A stretch of DNA of 64,000 bases from a virus. Every line of letters starts with the position of its first letter. Positions within the stretch are counted from its first letter, which is position 1. Under the pieces are notes generated by a model. That model was not told the DNA's origin, ran no database searches, and saw only the letters and a program-made list of their open reading frames with translations. Position numbers and translations under genes: made by a program. The stretch covers positions 1 through 64,000 of the IMG/VR virus record IMGVR_UViG_3300028920_000043; one strand, written 5' to 3'. Shown piece after piece: positions 39,018 to 49,224 of the stretch.

Positions 39018-42000
39018 TTAAGATACCCTACTGAAATAATAACCACCGGCGCCTTGCGCTTCTATTATACTACTTACTTCAATCTTCCAATGAACATAAT
39101 AAGGCTGTATGGCTTTTTTGACAGTCTTTTGGTATTCTGTTACGGTAGTGCTTAAAGTTTCGCCACTCCAAGAGAAGGGAGCAAATCCTTTGGTTGCCCT
39201 AGACACTACTACCGTCACTTCCATAATCACTTTTTCAGTACTTGGATTATAATCGAAAGAGAATGAAATACTTTTTGCCATGTAACTGTTAGCAGTATGA
39301 TTATAGGTTATGGAAGTAGATATGGATTCCTTGTAATACTGCTCACTTCCTGCTTTGTATCCGTAGAAAACAGCACTGGAGTTATTAGTATCGTGCAGAC
39401 TCTCATGGAATCGAATTGTGGCAATAGCATTATTTGTGTAGTATCCATTTCCTTTATCGTTGGGCCAACCACTCGTATTCAAATGAGTAAAATAACTGCC
39501 TATGTCAATGGTTCCTAAATATGGCCTTGCATTATTAACGATCTGAGACATGGATTGAAAATCGTCTTCCAAGAATGTAAGATCAACAGTCATTTGATCT
39601 CCTATTCTTGGCGGAGAAGTAGGATAGTATTGAGTATCGATTGTGAGTATTTTTCCTGCCTCTGAAAAGGTATAAGGATACGTGCTGAGACCTTCAGGCC
39701 ACGCAGTCCCGGTCTCCGCGGATTTGACCCATTCAACATACGCTTTTCTGTTCAGCCCTGACCGACCAGGCCATCCAGGAATTATCTTATAATAGTTATA
39801 AATTGATGACCCTGATTTCTTGGTCGATATATAAAAATATACATCATGGTCGGGACTGTTTATGGCGATGTCTTTTATACCGTTTGCTGTAATAGATTCT
39901 CCGTGGATATGTGCTTCAAAATCTGGCGCACTATAACCCAATAAAAGACCTTCTATTTGGTACCCATTATTGTTGATTGCTTCCAATGGGGAAACATAAA
40001 GAACGCAAGCATCTTCGTCCACGTATGCCCCGGTTGAGGCGTTCACTCTCAGCTTTCCATATTCAATGTTATCCGTATCCAAGGTTGATAGAATAGGCAC
40101 CATAAAGACATCGCCATCGTAAGGACTCGGCCACATGGTGGTAAACAACCATACTTTTGCAAGAGAATCCTTGTTTATTCTTATCAGGTCTCGGTAATTG
40201 GAATTCGTATAATTATAAATGTTGATAAAAAGACAGTCTTTGGATTCATTGTAAATAAGAGACGACCAATCTCCTTTCCACATATTATCATTGGAAGCAT
40301 ACCCATGAACCTCAACATCCGTCTCTACGTAATCAGCATCTCCGTTGAATAGTTTTTCTTTATTTATTTTTGCAAGGCGTACTTTGTCATCCCGCCACCG
40401 TCTCATGTATAGACAATACAGATAAGTACCATCATCACACATTGACCGGATATAAGTCTGGATTGTTCCGGCACTTTCTACGGTTGGCGCATCAGTCGGT
40501 TCTTTGAATAAATATAACTTGTCTCCCGCTTGAAGAAAGCTGGCCGGGGTTCCAAAAGCACTATAAAGAAATCCTTGAACCCAGTACATGTTATAAACAG
40601 TATAAGCGGCATAATTCTCGCCATCATGCTTTACAAACTCACCATTCCGGTAAACATATAAATAGTATCCTTGACATCTCCAATCAGAATAAAGATGATA
40701 CATGTTAGGAGAATCCCACCACACCTGTCCGTCTTCAAATGCGGGACTGACATACTCATCTCCTGTAGCAAAATATATCTTTACATAACTTGGATTGAAT
40801 ACATAAGTACTTAATACCGGAACGTAATTATCCCCAAGAATAACATTGTCTCTATGTCTTTCTGTTTGGTTATAATAATCTACTTCTTGAAGCCTTACAC
40901 CAGTATCCTGTTCATCAGTATCTTCCGGCCAAGTACACCTATATATCTTTCCATCATCTGCACTTTCAGAATTGAAATCTTTACAGATTCCGACCGACAT
41001 TAAATAATTACTATTCAGCTCGGTTTCATTCGCCAGAAGTTTTGTACTTCTGAGAATCTTGGTATGCTTCAAATAATAATTCTGATCTTGTTGATCATCC
41101 GCCGGATCCCTGCGAGATAGAATCTTAGACTGTATTGGAGTTATCTGAAGATGCGCGTGGCAATCCATCTGAATGGAATCGGTTTTATAGTACATAGAGA
41201 ACGGCTTAATCTCATTGGTATACAAAGCAATAGGTTGGCGTTCAGACATCAATGGACTCTTATCCAAAACTCTCACAATATTTGCTGATGTAAGTTCCGA
41301 TGGCAATGGAACGCTTCTCAATATCTCTGCATTGGTATATCCTGCAAACCATATGGCACTAGCAGATGACCAATCGAATATTCTTTGATCTCCATAAAGA
41401 CGTACCACTACCAAATGCGTGGAAGTGAGAACGTATAATCTATCAGATCCGTTGTATCTGATTATACTCTTTGAAGTGCCAGGCAAATCAAGAATCTTAT
41501 TGAGACTGAAAGTAGCCAACTGTGATCCAGCGTAATTCCAATATCCCAAACTCTCTACGGTCCCATAGGTGTATGAAATGTCTCCCCAGTTTCCTCCCCA
41601 TATTCTCACCGCTTGTTGAGGATAATTCTGACGCTTGGTAGTAGAGCTTCCAGGAACCAAAGTATACAGTCCATCAGATTTCAGTAGAACATAACAACTC
41701 ATGCTCTGTCCGTGTTGGGCCCAATAATTAGTACCGCTATCCCCGCTGTTATTAGCAGGCGTTCCTACTACTGCATCCAATATTCCATCTTCCGGATCGA
41801 AAGAATCCCCACTGTTCTTCAAGTAGTTTACTGTGTAGGATGGAGTAAAGGTTTTGCATACATGAGATATATCAAAGCTGATTTTGGTAGGAGTATTTGC
41901 CGGCCGCTCAGAAGCCGCCGGACCCGATACATTATAGATCACTCCGCCCACCAATGCCGGTAGTTTGTTTCTGGCGGGAAACCAACTGAATACTTCTGAG

Positions 42001-43382
42001 TAGCTCCCTACCGATGTATTATCAGAATGATATCCAATGGCTGTAAGCCTCTCGGGGGCTACAGTCAGCTTTTCAGGATTATCACTTGCAACCATTTCCC
42101 CTTTGAGTAAAGATAAAGAAAGATCGATGACTTTTACTTCTTGATCAAATAAGCCATATAAGAAATTTCTGTTCTGAATAAAATCTGTGATATACCAAGG
42201 CTCTACTTTCGCAAGAGTCGCCCCGCCTATCTGTTTACCAGTATGATCAAATATAGGATTGTTAAGTAATGTTCCGCCTTCGTCATACTTGGGAAACTGT
42301 AATGCCATTGCTTGAGCATCGTTGAATATAGTACTCGCTTTTATATCAGCAAAAGATATATCCAAATAACGCTTGCTATACTGACTCTGAAATATATCTT
42401 TGAATTTCTTTTTCTCAAACTTATTAAGATCCGCAGCACTCCACCAAGCCAGGTAACCATACCGTCCAAGATTAAAATCCAATGACGGATAATAAGTTCC
42501 CAGAAATAACTTGTGAAGCAAATTGACATAGTAAGAATTCATTGAGCGCGTGGGGATAAACTTGGCTAATTGAGATCCGTTATAGTATGTCCAGAAACTC
42601 GTGGAAGGAAAGTTTCGTTGGTTGCTATCGGTATCTTCAAACACCAATCCTATATCGGAAGTCAATACAACGTTTATTCCCGGACGTACTTTGAATAATG
42701 TAGGGCCGGAAACATAGGAAGGAGTGAACTCCACAAAGTCTGTTCCCAATGCACCGTAAAGAGGACCGGAAGGAGTTTGAGCACTTGTTATCGTGGGATA
42801 AAGGGTAACATCTACCTTATGCCCTACTGTCGGTGAGGAAGAAACAGTTAAAGTAAAAAAGAGATTATAGCCTATTGAGTTTCCAGGGGTAGTTTGAAAT
42901 GTTTGAGATCCAATAGTTATCGTAACCACTCCAGATTCAATCGCTGTTATCTCAGCAGTGAAATTACTTTGAACTGGATTCCCGTCATCATTCCACTTAT
43001 CTACATCAAAAGCTACTCCCAACGAATCTCCTGTCTTTGTCACCCATGGAACTCCATCACTGAAAGTTGCCTCTCCTATATAGCCTTCCCCGGCATATAA
43101 CATTCTACCATCTTTGGTAAATGCATTTGCCGTTCTGTCAGTATTATACGTGTTAAAAGGATCTGGATATATGCAAGGGATTATTAATTGATTATCCAAA
43201 AAGGTTTCAAAGAAGCGATCAAATTGTGGAACGAAACCAATCAGTGCTGCAGACTTTTCATCGTAGACAGGAAAGTGAATGTACTCTTGATACTTCCGAG
43301 TAACCATTCTGGCTACTCGTTCTCTATCAAGATATTCTTGAGGAAAATCAAAAGGTTTTAATGTAGGACCACCAGTGCTCAT
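39018..43382 (-). CDS. Very large tail/fibre structural protein
   Basis: About 1454 residues from the ATG at 43382 (a TTG at 43397 gives a slightly longer reading). Starts with a phage-structural-like region (PQEYLDRERVARMVTRKYQEY) and a Gly/Ser/Thr/Tyr-rich beta body. Repeated strand-turn units (SVGICKDFNSESADDGKIYRC, SDGLYTLVPGSS, TDVEVHGYASND) suggest beta-propeller or beta-helix sections. It ends with a strand-rich 150-residue module. It is the last gene of the virion module and probably sits at the tail tip or as fibre. No family recognised. Confidence 0.6.
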   Translation of the reverse strand: MSTGGPTLKPFDFPQEYLDRERVARMVTRKYQEYIHFPVYDEKSAALIGFVPQFDRFFETFLDNQLIIPCIYPDPFNTYNTDRTANAFTKDGRMLYAGEGYIGEATFSDGVPWVTKTGDSLGVAFDVDKWNDDGNPVQSNFTAEITAIESGVVTITIGSQTFQTTPGNSIGYNLFFTLTVSSSPTVGHKVDVTLYPTITSAQTPSGPLYGALGTDFVEFTPSYVSGPTLFKVRPGINVVLTSDIGLVFEDTDSNQRNFPSTSFWTYYNGSQLAKFIPTRSMNSYYVNLLHKLFLGTYYPSLDFNLGRYGYLAWWSAADLNKFEKKKFKDIFQSQYSKRYLDISFADIKASTIFNDAQAMALQFPKYDEGGTLLNNPIFDHTGKQIGGATLAKVEPWYITDFIQNRNFLYGLFDQEVKVIDLSLSLLKGEMVASDNPEKLTVAPERLTAIGYHSDNTSVGSYSEVFSWFPARNKLPALVGGVIYNVSGPAASERPANTPTKISFDISHVCKTFTPSYTVNYLKNSGDSFDPEDGILDAVVGTPANNSGDSGTNYWAQHGQSMSCYVLLKSDGLYTLVPGSSTTKRQNYPQQAVRIWGGNWGDISYTYGTVESLGYWNYAGSQLATFSLNKILDLPGTSKSIIRYNGSDRLYVLTSTHLVVVRLYGDQRIFDWSSASAIWFAGYTNAEILRSVPLPSELTSANIVRVLDKSPLMSERQPIALYTNEIKPFSMYYKTDSIQMDCHAHLQITPIQSKILSRRDPADDQQDQNYYLKHTKILRSTKLLANETELNSNYLMSVGICKDFNSESADDGKIYRCTWPEDTDEQDTGVRLQEVDYYNQTERHRDNVILGDNYVPVLSTYVFNPSYVKIYFATGDEYVSPAFEDGQVWWDSPNMYHLYSDWRCQGYYLYVYRNGEFVKHDGENYAAYTVYNMYWVQGFLYSAFGTPASFLQAGDKLYLFKEPTDAPTVESAGTIQTYIRSMCDDGTYLYCLYMRRWRDDKVRLAKINKEKLFNGDADYVETDVEVHGYASNDNMWKGDWSSLIYNESKDCLFINIYNYTNSNYRDLIRINKDSLAKVWLFTTMWPSPYDGDVFMVPILSTLDTDNIEYGKLRVNASTGAYVDEDACVLYVSPLEAINNNGYQIEGLLLGYSAPDFEAHIHGESITANGIKDIAINSPDHDVYFYISTKKSGSSIYNYYKIIPGWPGRSGLNRKAYVEWVKSAETGTAWPEGLSTYPYTFSEAGKILTIDTQYYPTSPPRIGDQMTVDLTFLEDDFQSMSQIVNNARPYLGTIDIGSYFTHLNTSGWPNDKGNGYYTNNAIATIRFHESLHDTNNSSAVFYGYKAGSEQYYKESISTSITYNHTANSYMAKSISFSFDYNPSTEKVIMEVTVVVSRATKGFAPFSWSGETLSTTVTEYQKTVKKAIQPYYVHWKIEVSSIIEAQGAGGYYFSRVS

Positions 43383-43393
43383 TCTGTTTACCG

Positions 43394-43696
43394 TCAAGAA
43401 ATATTAGAGGCTACCAATGCCGCAGGAACCAGATTCATTATTCCAGAGGTAAGAAGATCACTGGCAACAAGGGGGTAATGAGTACTGAATGCTAATCCCA
43501 AATCTCTAGCATATAAATGATGGTGAATTGAAATGCCTCCACTATCTTCATCGGATACACCTCCACCACCTCCCGGGACCACTATTTCTTCTTCCGGCTC
43601 TTCTCGCAATGTAGATCTTCTGACACTCTCGAGACGATTAACGCGCTTCTCCAGCGCGCGTATATATGCCAGTACTTGATTGACATCTGTTCTCAT
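43394..43696 (-). CDS. Small tail-associated protein
   Basis: 100 residues with a coiled-coil head (VLAYIRALEKRVNRLESVR), a Glu-rich and GGGGG linker, and a HHHLYARDLGLAF to SGIMNLVPAAL segment. It overlaps the tail hub gene's stop by one base. Likely a small structural or assembly protein of the tail tip. Confidence 0.5.
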   Translation of the reverse strand: MRTDVNQVLAYIRALEKRVNRLESVRRSTLREEPEEEIVVPGGGGGVSDEDSGGISIHHHLYARDLGLAFSTHYPLVASDLLTSGIMNLVPAALVASNIS

Positions 43697-45924
43697 TATT
43701 TGTTCCTTAACGTGCCGGAAGTTTTGAATCCTTGAAGATCCAATGCCAAGCCTACAACAGTCAATTCCAATCCAGTGAATTCTGAATTCTCAAACTCATT
43801 CACTTTATCTCCCGGTCTCAATGTTGCATCGAATCTTGGATTCATCCACGTTGCCGAGAATGCCGCATCTTTTAATCCGGCCACTTCAGAATCAATGAAG
43901 GCAGCAAGCTCTTCGTAGTTATTGAATTTTATTTCCGTCTTCAAATTCAATCCAGTTTTGCCTGTCGTCTCCTCCCATTCTAAAGGATCAGTTTCCACAG
44001 TAGGTATTTTCGGCCTGTACTTACCATCCGGATCTGGTAGCATAGATTCAAACTTTAGTTGCGCTTTGAAATCCCCTTCGCGGTCTTCCGTGCGTTCTAT
44101 GGTAATGGGTACAGTGCCTTGACGTTCGGAATCATAATACAACCGAGCATTAGTCTTGAGAACGGCAGTCAAGAATATTCGTTTGGTAATCCAGGTATCC
44201 GGATTACTGGCCGTAATGTTATTATAGTTCGTTCCATCATACGAAGTGAAGTTAATTGCTTCTCGTACCACATTGAAAGTCGAGAATTCCAATGTTCCAG
44301 TTTTGGGATCGAACTTATAACCTGATTCGGTTCCAGATACTTCTTCATATACCTCTATGAGACTCGTGGTGGCCTTACTCGGATCTTGTCTGATTTCATT
44401 GACTATCACTTTCAACTTCGGATGAACACTTTTCTTCTTCTTGTCATCCCAGACTTCCGTGATCAGTTTCGGTAATGCCGTTGCCTGCTTTCCAGGAAAG
44501 AACCATGATGTTTCAATATCGAATGCCTCCGGAGTACCAAATATACCATCAAGATGTTCTTCGATTCTTTCGTAATCATAATCTTCTGGGATTCTCCAAC
44601 AGCGAAATACCTTACCGATGTTCTTACCGCTCGAGTCATTGGCATCTGTGGTCTTCAAACTCTTGGAGAGTTGTGCCATGGCCTGCGCCGTTGTCTTTCC
44701 CGCGGATCTCAAGTTGGCAAACTCAGTCTTGAAATTAGTGAAGTCTTCATCTGACCATGCCGGTTCCAATTCAATCGTTGTCTCTACTTCAATATTTCCT
44801 CCTACACCGTGGAGTCTGTTTACAACATCCGCAGCATTTTGACTGACACTCAAACTACCCACATTATATTCCGGATGATCCGTTACTCCGTTTCCGGAAA
44901 CACCAATCACTACTCGTCTTGTTTTTTCTTGCGCGTTCAATACTGCTGTTTGATACAACTCACTTGGGGAAGGAGTACCACTCGTTCCTGTAACTGCTGA
45001 CGGATTGTTCCGTGTATTTTCAGGACGTGTTGAAAACACGATTAAATCTGACTCTTTCTTTTTATGAAAGACATAACTGTTCATATCGTCCAAGTACCAA
45101 CTGTTCAATGGATCCGCGTCTTTCACTATTCTAGTAATGGCATTTGTGAAATTGGATCCCTCCAACTCATAATCAAAAGCATTATGACTTGAGTTCAGTT
45201 GAATCTCAGTCTCTTCGGGCAGACGAATGACTCCGGGCAATCGCTGACCGATTTCCAGAAACAACATATACTCCAGAACATCATCCAGAGTCCAAAACTG
45301 CGCCTTGTCCGAATCCTTAGAAAATACATGAACCTTTCTGGAATAAGGATTCAATAATCCTGTTCCGGACTCTGCGGATACGCTTACTTTATTGGGAGAC
45401 TTATCCGGCTTGCCATTCTCATTGAATACCAATCTCTGAAAAGGATTCTTGGCATAAGAAGTAACGTTCCTATCTTCATCATATTCCGTTGCCATCCATG
45501 AACCGTGCGCTTGCTTTGATGATAAGACAAACTTATAACCGACCGCACGAAAAGAATTGCCGTCCGCACTACTACCCAACTCGTTCGATGGCTCTAAAAT
45601 GATTCCGCGGAATAGTTGAATTGATCCGACCGGCAGATGCGCCCAATATGCTTTTATCTTTATCGGTGTTCCGATTACCGTACCGCCTTCGGAAAAGCGT
45701 TCCTGAGGAAACGATACTTCCGCAGTATTGTTCTCATCATTGATTCCCAAAGTGATTCCAGAAACCGATGCTACTGCTACACGATTCGGTGACAGCGTTG
45801 CTCGCCGTCCGAAGGTAGTATGATAAAATCCAGACCACCAAGACAAGCTACCGGTGCGTTCTGCTTGCACGTAGATTCTTGGAGGCTGAACCAAGGAAGG
45901 ACTGTATGTTAATCCAACACCCAT
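43696..45924 (-). CDS. Tail hub / tip protein, gp27-like
   Basis: 742 residues. The N-terminal half contains YWAHLPVGSIQLFRGIILEP and LLNPYSRKVHVFSKDS segments; the C-terminal end NPRFDATLRPGDKVNEF, LTVVGLALDLQGFKTSG is the layout of hub proteins with a beta-barrel of the gp27 type. It is the first gene behind a tandem pair of palindromes and precedes the 1459-residue tail protein. It probably joins tube and receptor-binding parts. Confidence 0.55.
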   Translation of the reverse strand: MGVGLTYSPSLVQPPRIYVQAERTGSLSWWSGFYHTTFGRRATLSPNRVAVASVSGITLGINDENNTAEVSFPQERFSEGGTVIGTPIKIKAYWAHLPVGSIQLFRGIILEPSNELGSSADGNSFRAVGYKFVLSSKQAHGSWMATEYDEDRNVTSYAKNPFQRLVFNENGKPDKSPNKVSVSAESGTGLLNPYSRKVHVFSKDSDKAQFWTLDDVLEYMLFLEIGQRLPGVIRLPEETEIQLNSSHNAFDYELEGSNFTNAITRIVKDADPLNSWYLDDMNSYVFHKKKESDLIVFSTRPENTRNNPSAVTGTSGTPSPSELYQTAVLNAQEKTRRVVIGVSGNGVTDHPEYNVGSLSVSQNAADVVNRLHGVGGNIEVETTIELEPAWSDEDFTNFKTEFANLRSAGKTTAQAMAQLSKSLKTTDANDSSGKNIGKVFRCWRIPEDYDYERIEEHLDGIFGTPEAFDIETSWFFPGKQATALPKLITEVWDDKKKKSVHPKLKVIVNEIRQDPSKATTSLIEVYEEVSGTESGYKFDPKTGTLEFSTFNVVREAINFTSYDGTNYNNITASNPDTWITKRIFLTAVLKTNARLYYDSERQGTVPITIERTEDREGDFKAQLKFESMLPDPDGKYRPKIPTVETDPLEWEETTGKTGLNLKTEIKFNNYEELAAFIDSEVAGLKDAAFSATWMNPRFDATLRPGDKVNEFENSEFTGLELTVVGLALDLQGFKTSGTLRNK

Positions 45925-45938
45925 GATCTGGCTTCCTG

Positions 45939-45970
45939 GCTTTCACGCATGAAAGCTTTTGAACTAGCTC
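45939..45970. repeat. Dispersed parS-like palindrome, copy 7
   Basis: Core GGCTTTCACGCATGAAAGCT followed by TTTGAACTAGCTC. Lies 15 nt upstream of the tail hub start. Confidence 0.85.
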
Positions 45971-45976
45971 TGTCTT

Positions 45977-45998
45977 AAAACTTTCACGCATGAAAGCC
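45977..45998. repeat. Dispersed parS-like palindrome, copy 8
   Basis: Core ACTTTCACGCATGAAAGCC, the most degenerate outer arms of all copies, directly following copy 7 in the same orientation. With copy 7 it forms a tandem pair, as copies 2 and 3 do. Confidence 0.8.
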
Positions 45999-46000
45999 GC

Positions 46001-46018
46001 ATAAAATAACTATTTTAT
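46001..46018. repeat. AT-rich perfect palindrome
   Basis: ATAAAATAACTATTTTAT, two 8-base arms around AC, next to repeat copies 7 and 8 in the 248-nt gap 45925-46172. The remainder of that gap holds no gene and no clear promoter or terminator. Confidence 0.6.
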
Positions 46019-46172
46019 CCGGTCATGCCTAACAAACTACCCGGTTTATTATGATTAAAAAATAAACGACCCACTCAGACCGTCTAGGCTTCTCCGTATT
46101 GCATCAATGACAAATCACTCAAGTATCGAAAAGCAGCGCGAAATACCATAGGATTTCGCAGGATTTCCCGCA

Positions 46173-48593
46173 CTATAGTACCGGCTCTCCGTTCAACGAT
46201 GTAACCGGGGCTGGTGCGCGTCCATCAAGATCCGCAGTATAGACATCTGTGTTTCCGTCATTCACCGTTCCGCTTGCGCGTCTTGCTCTAATCACAAACT
46301 GCCAGACCTCATGCTCTGCTGCTGTCAATCCACTTTCCGTATGCTCATAGAAATTGACACCATCGGAATACGCAACAGTGAAGAGTGGCGTATTATAATC
46401 TATCGTCCCAGTTCCACTGTCCGTGTAAACTGCAAAGTCCTCTGGTAGTGGTCGTGAGAAATCAGAAAAGTAAGCCCATGAAAAGTACGCTCCACCGTTT
46501 GGCCTTGCTTCAACATATAAATCAGTTGAGCCCACATCCGACCGATCTATCTCCTCATGAGGAAAGCCAGGCTTATTAGGCGGCTCGGTATCCGGAATCC
46601 ACAATACATGGCAATCCGTATTTCTTTCTATATGTCCTGCCGAATCCACTGCCCTTAATCCAAACCCCCATCCACCATTTGCCAATACTGGCGATGTCCA
46701 TTCCTGCACTCCCGCACTGACTTGATCTACAACGGTTCCCCAATCCGGAGGAGCATCATCTACTCCGGCATTATCATAAATATAAATCTTATCCAGATCG
46801 GAATCGGTTGGATCGATCCATGTTATCTTAATCTTTGGTCCCGCGATCTCCTCAAGAACTACATTGGTGACCGGTTCCGGAAAAGAATCAATCGTTACTG
46901 AAATATCTTTCACCGTGCTTTCGTTTCCTACTTCATCCACAGCAACGACTCGAAACTTATACGTGCCATCATCCAAATGCTCAGTCAAATGATAATATAG
47001 GACCCATTGAATCTCATAGACTATTCTTGCATCTTTCGATACTTCCAAATCCCTAGAATAGGCCAACTCCCCATCCCGGTGCATTTCCAAATCTGTTTCA
47101 AACAAAAGATCCGCAGTCTTGTCCAGGAGAGTATTCAAAGCATAGGCCATTTCTCCATCTGCAGTCTCTGTGAATCCTGCGTACTTGTAAACTACAGAAC
47201 CGTCCTTTTTCAGAGATCCTAAATAATCATAAGATATCTCTCCGTCTTCCTCAAGCTCTATAGAATAAGGCTCAGTTGATGGAGTAAAGCTTGCGATATG
47301 ACGAGCGATTCCATTGGAGAATCTAATCTCGTCATAGAATCCATCCATGGCTGAAAGCACTCCACCGTCAGATGTGGTGATGTTTGGAAATCTAAACTCG
47401 CCTGAGAAGTTAGAAAATGTTATAGAGAGTGGTGCCGTTCCAAGAAGATCACCATCCTTGAAAGCATACACAGTATTTCCAAACCGACAGATTTCAAAAT
47501 GTACCCACTCTTCTCCTGATCCAAACCCTGGTGACCAATCAATGCCCACTCCGAAAGGCGTATCCGCGGATTCTCCGTTTACAAAAATATCAGAATTGCC
47601 ACCAGCATTATAAGGGTAAACATAAATATAATTAGCAGCATCTTGTCTTTGGCTGAAGCCTGCCACTCTATCATCAGTTGAGTACAATGGGTAGAACCAA
47701 AAATCAATCGTCCAGTCACCATTCAAAAACCAATCATCAGAATCTGGAATAGCAAAATACGAAACACTGTCAAAGCGTTTCCATAGGGATCCAAGTCCAA
47801 ACTTCTTCACACTCTTAATCAGTTTGGCTTGAGGTAATCCTGATGAAGTAAATACGTGTCCGGTATCATCCGTAAATGGAGTCGGATTGTCTGTTGTTTT
47901 TGGCTGGACTAAAACTTTTGTATTTCCATCAACCGTGAACTTCGTAGTCGGCTTGGAAAAGTTTGTGGTGTATCGAGCATTATCACTAATCCGCAGAACT
48001 GCCATATGTCCTTGCCAGGGTCTTACAATATTCTGCTTTCTTGCAAGATGAAACGTTCCACCACTGAAACTAGGAATGGTATCGGAATCCGTAGCCGTTC
48101 CAATGCTCGTACCATCCACAAACATTTCATAAGACGTTCCTTGCTTCACTACTGCCAAATGATAATACGTGAACTGATTCAAGCTAGTTGCTTTTGAGAT
48201 ATCTATGATTGTTGCACCACCGCTGACCACCGTGAATCTCAGATTAGCCCCATCATACCAAAAGCCCCAAGCATTGTTGTCATCAATTCTATATCCACAG
48301 ATGCCATTATCAACCGGCCACGAAATCGGATTGTAATTGTTGAACACGTAAGTCTCAACCGTAAAGTCTGTTCCGGTGAGATCAAAATCAGAATCGGAAG
48401 GAGAGTTGAATCTATAACCACTGCTGAAGTACAGAATCCCTTCACCGTCCGTGAACGGATGGCGATATGCAGCGCACTGATTTTGACAAGTGACAGCATG
48501 ATCCGAAGTACTGAAATCTTTCAGACTCTGTTGCTTATCGTCTTCATCACAATGAAGAATCAGTTTGGTATATTCATCAATTCCGCCAGCCAT
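46173..48593 (-). CDS. LamG-repeat tail fibre protein (shorter paralogue)
   Basis: 806 residues. Two LamG/concanavalin-like modules (about 1-220 and 220-435), each opening with a T-K-L-I/V-L segment, then six copies of a 14-residue repeat (DGEISYDYLGSLK, KDGSVVYKYAG, RDGELAYSRDLEV type; about 440-525), an Fn3-like section (about 525-640) and a carbohydrate-binding-like C-terminus. It is a paralogue of the 1241-residue protein upstream. Likely an adhesin. It starts 17 nt inside the sulfotransferase gene's end. Confidence 0.7.
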   Translation of the reverse strand: MAGGIDEYTKLILHCDEDDKQQSLKDFSTSDHAVTCQNQCAAYRHPFTDGEGILYFSSGYRFNSPSDSDFDLTGTDFTVETYVFNNYNPISWPVDNGICGYRIDDNNAWGFWYDGANLRFTVVSGGATIIDISKATSLNQFTYYHLAVVKQGTSYEMFVDGTSIGTATDSDTIPSFSGGTFHLARKQNIVRPWQGHMAVLRISDNARYTTNFSKPTTKFTVDGNTKVLVQPKTTDNPTPFTDDTGHVFTSSGLPQAKLIKSVKKFGLGSLWKRFDSVSYFAIPDSDDWFLNGDWTIDFWFYPLYSTDDRVAGFSQRQDAANYIYVYPYNAGGNSDIFVNGESADTPFGVGIDWSPGFGSGEEWVHFEICRFGNTVYAFKDGDLLGTAPLSITFSNFSGEFRFPNITTSDGGVLSAMDGFYDEIRFSNGIARHIASFTPSTEPYSIELEEDGEISYDYLGSLKKDGSVVYKYAGFTETADGEMAYALNTLLDKTADLLFETDLEMHRDGELAYSRDLEVSKDARIVYEIQWVLYYHLTEHLDDGTYKFRVVAVDEVGNESTVKDISVTIDSFPEPVTNVVLEEIAGPKIKITWIDPTDSDLDKIYIYDNAGVDDAPPDWGTVVDQVSAGVQEWTSPVLANGGWGFGLRAVDSAGHIERNTDCHVLWIPDTEPPNKPGFPHEEIDRSDVGSTDLYVEARPNGGAYFSWAYFSDFSRPLPEDFAVYTDSGTGTIDYNTPLFTVAYSDGVNFYEHTESGLTAAEHEVWQFVIRARRASGTVNDGNTDVYTADLDGRAPAPVTSLNGEPVL

Positions 48594-49224
48594 CGTCTAC
48601 TACCTCTTGGAATGCTGTATTAATAACAGAAGCATAAGCCTTTTCTATCTGAACTCCTGTCGGATTCAATTTCAAAAACTTAACTATTCTGTCAATTTCA
48701 TATTTCTTATTTCTCAATATTCTCTCGAAACTGCAATGGAGCACTGGATAAGCTCCATCATTCTCTCGTACCCAATTTATTATCTCCGTATAATCCCTCA
48801 AGCGATTGAGCATCGTCCCACTCAATGGAGCATCGTCAGCGTCTCGGTAGTGTATGGATTGCGCCATTGCAAACACATCTCTCCAGACACAGATGACATA
48901 AGGATTCCTCACTGATGAAATAATCTGCTCTATGTAAGTATAGAGTAACTGATCCTTCCAGCCCCATACGTTGTAAGTTTTGTTTCTTTCTTCAATAATC
49001 GGTTTTATCTTATCACCGATCTCGCTGTGCTTGCCTTCAAAAGCCAATGGGTAACTCTCCCGAGTAAACGTCCAGTCCTCATAATCGTAACCAAACCAGG
49101 ACGGCTCGAACTCTTCAGTCTTTCCCATGAAGATTCCGAGATGATCCATGATCTTCGCCACGCTGGACGTTCCACCCCTACCCAGCCCCATTACTAATAT
49201 AGTCTGACAGTTTGTATTTTCCAT
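48577..49224 (-). CDS. Sulfotransferase-like protein (second copy)
   Basis: About 215 residues from the ATG at 49224 (MENTNCQTILVMGLGRGGTS); the earlier ATG at 49317 lies inside the previous gene. VMGLGRGGTSSVAKIMDHLGI is the PAPS 5'-phosphosulfate-binding loop, VICVWRDVFAMAQS the 3'-phosphate segment, VLHCSFERILRNK the later core. A Trp-rich HWGWKD-like motif (NVWGWKDQLL) is shared with the adjacent paralogue. Sulfate could be added to a glycan on the virion or the host. Sits between two LamG fibre genes. Confidence 0.7.
   Translation of the reverse strand: MENTNCQTILVMGLGRGGTSSVAKIMDHLGIFMGKTEEFEPSWFGYDYEDWTFTRESYPLAFEGKHSEIGDKIKPIIEERNKTYNVWGWKDQLLYTYIEQIISSVRNPYVICVWRDVFAMAQSIHYRDADDAPLSGTMLNRLRDYTEIINWVRENDGAYPVLHCSFERILRNKKYEIDRIVKFLKLNPTGVQIEKAYASVINTAFQEVVDDGWRN

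Noticed and set aside
11475-45998. Dispersed palindromes as CRISPR repeats or intrinsic terminators
   Set aside because: They are spread over 34 kb with no regular spacers, and no T-run follows the stem on the transcribed strand.
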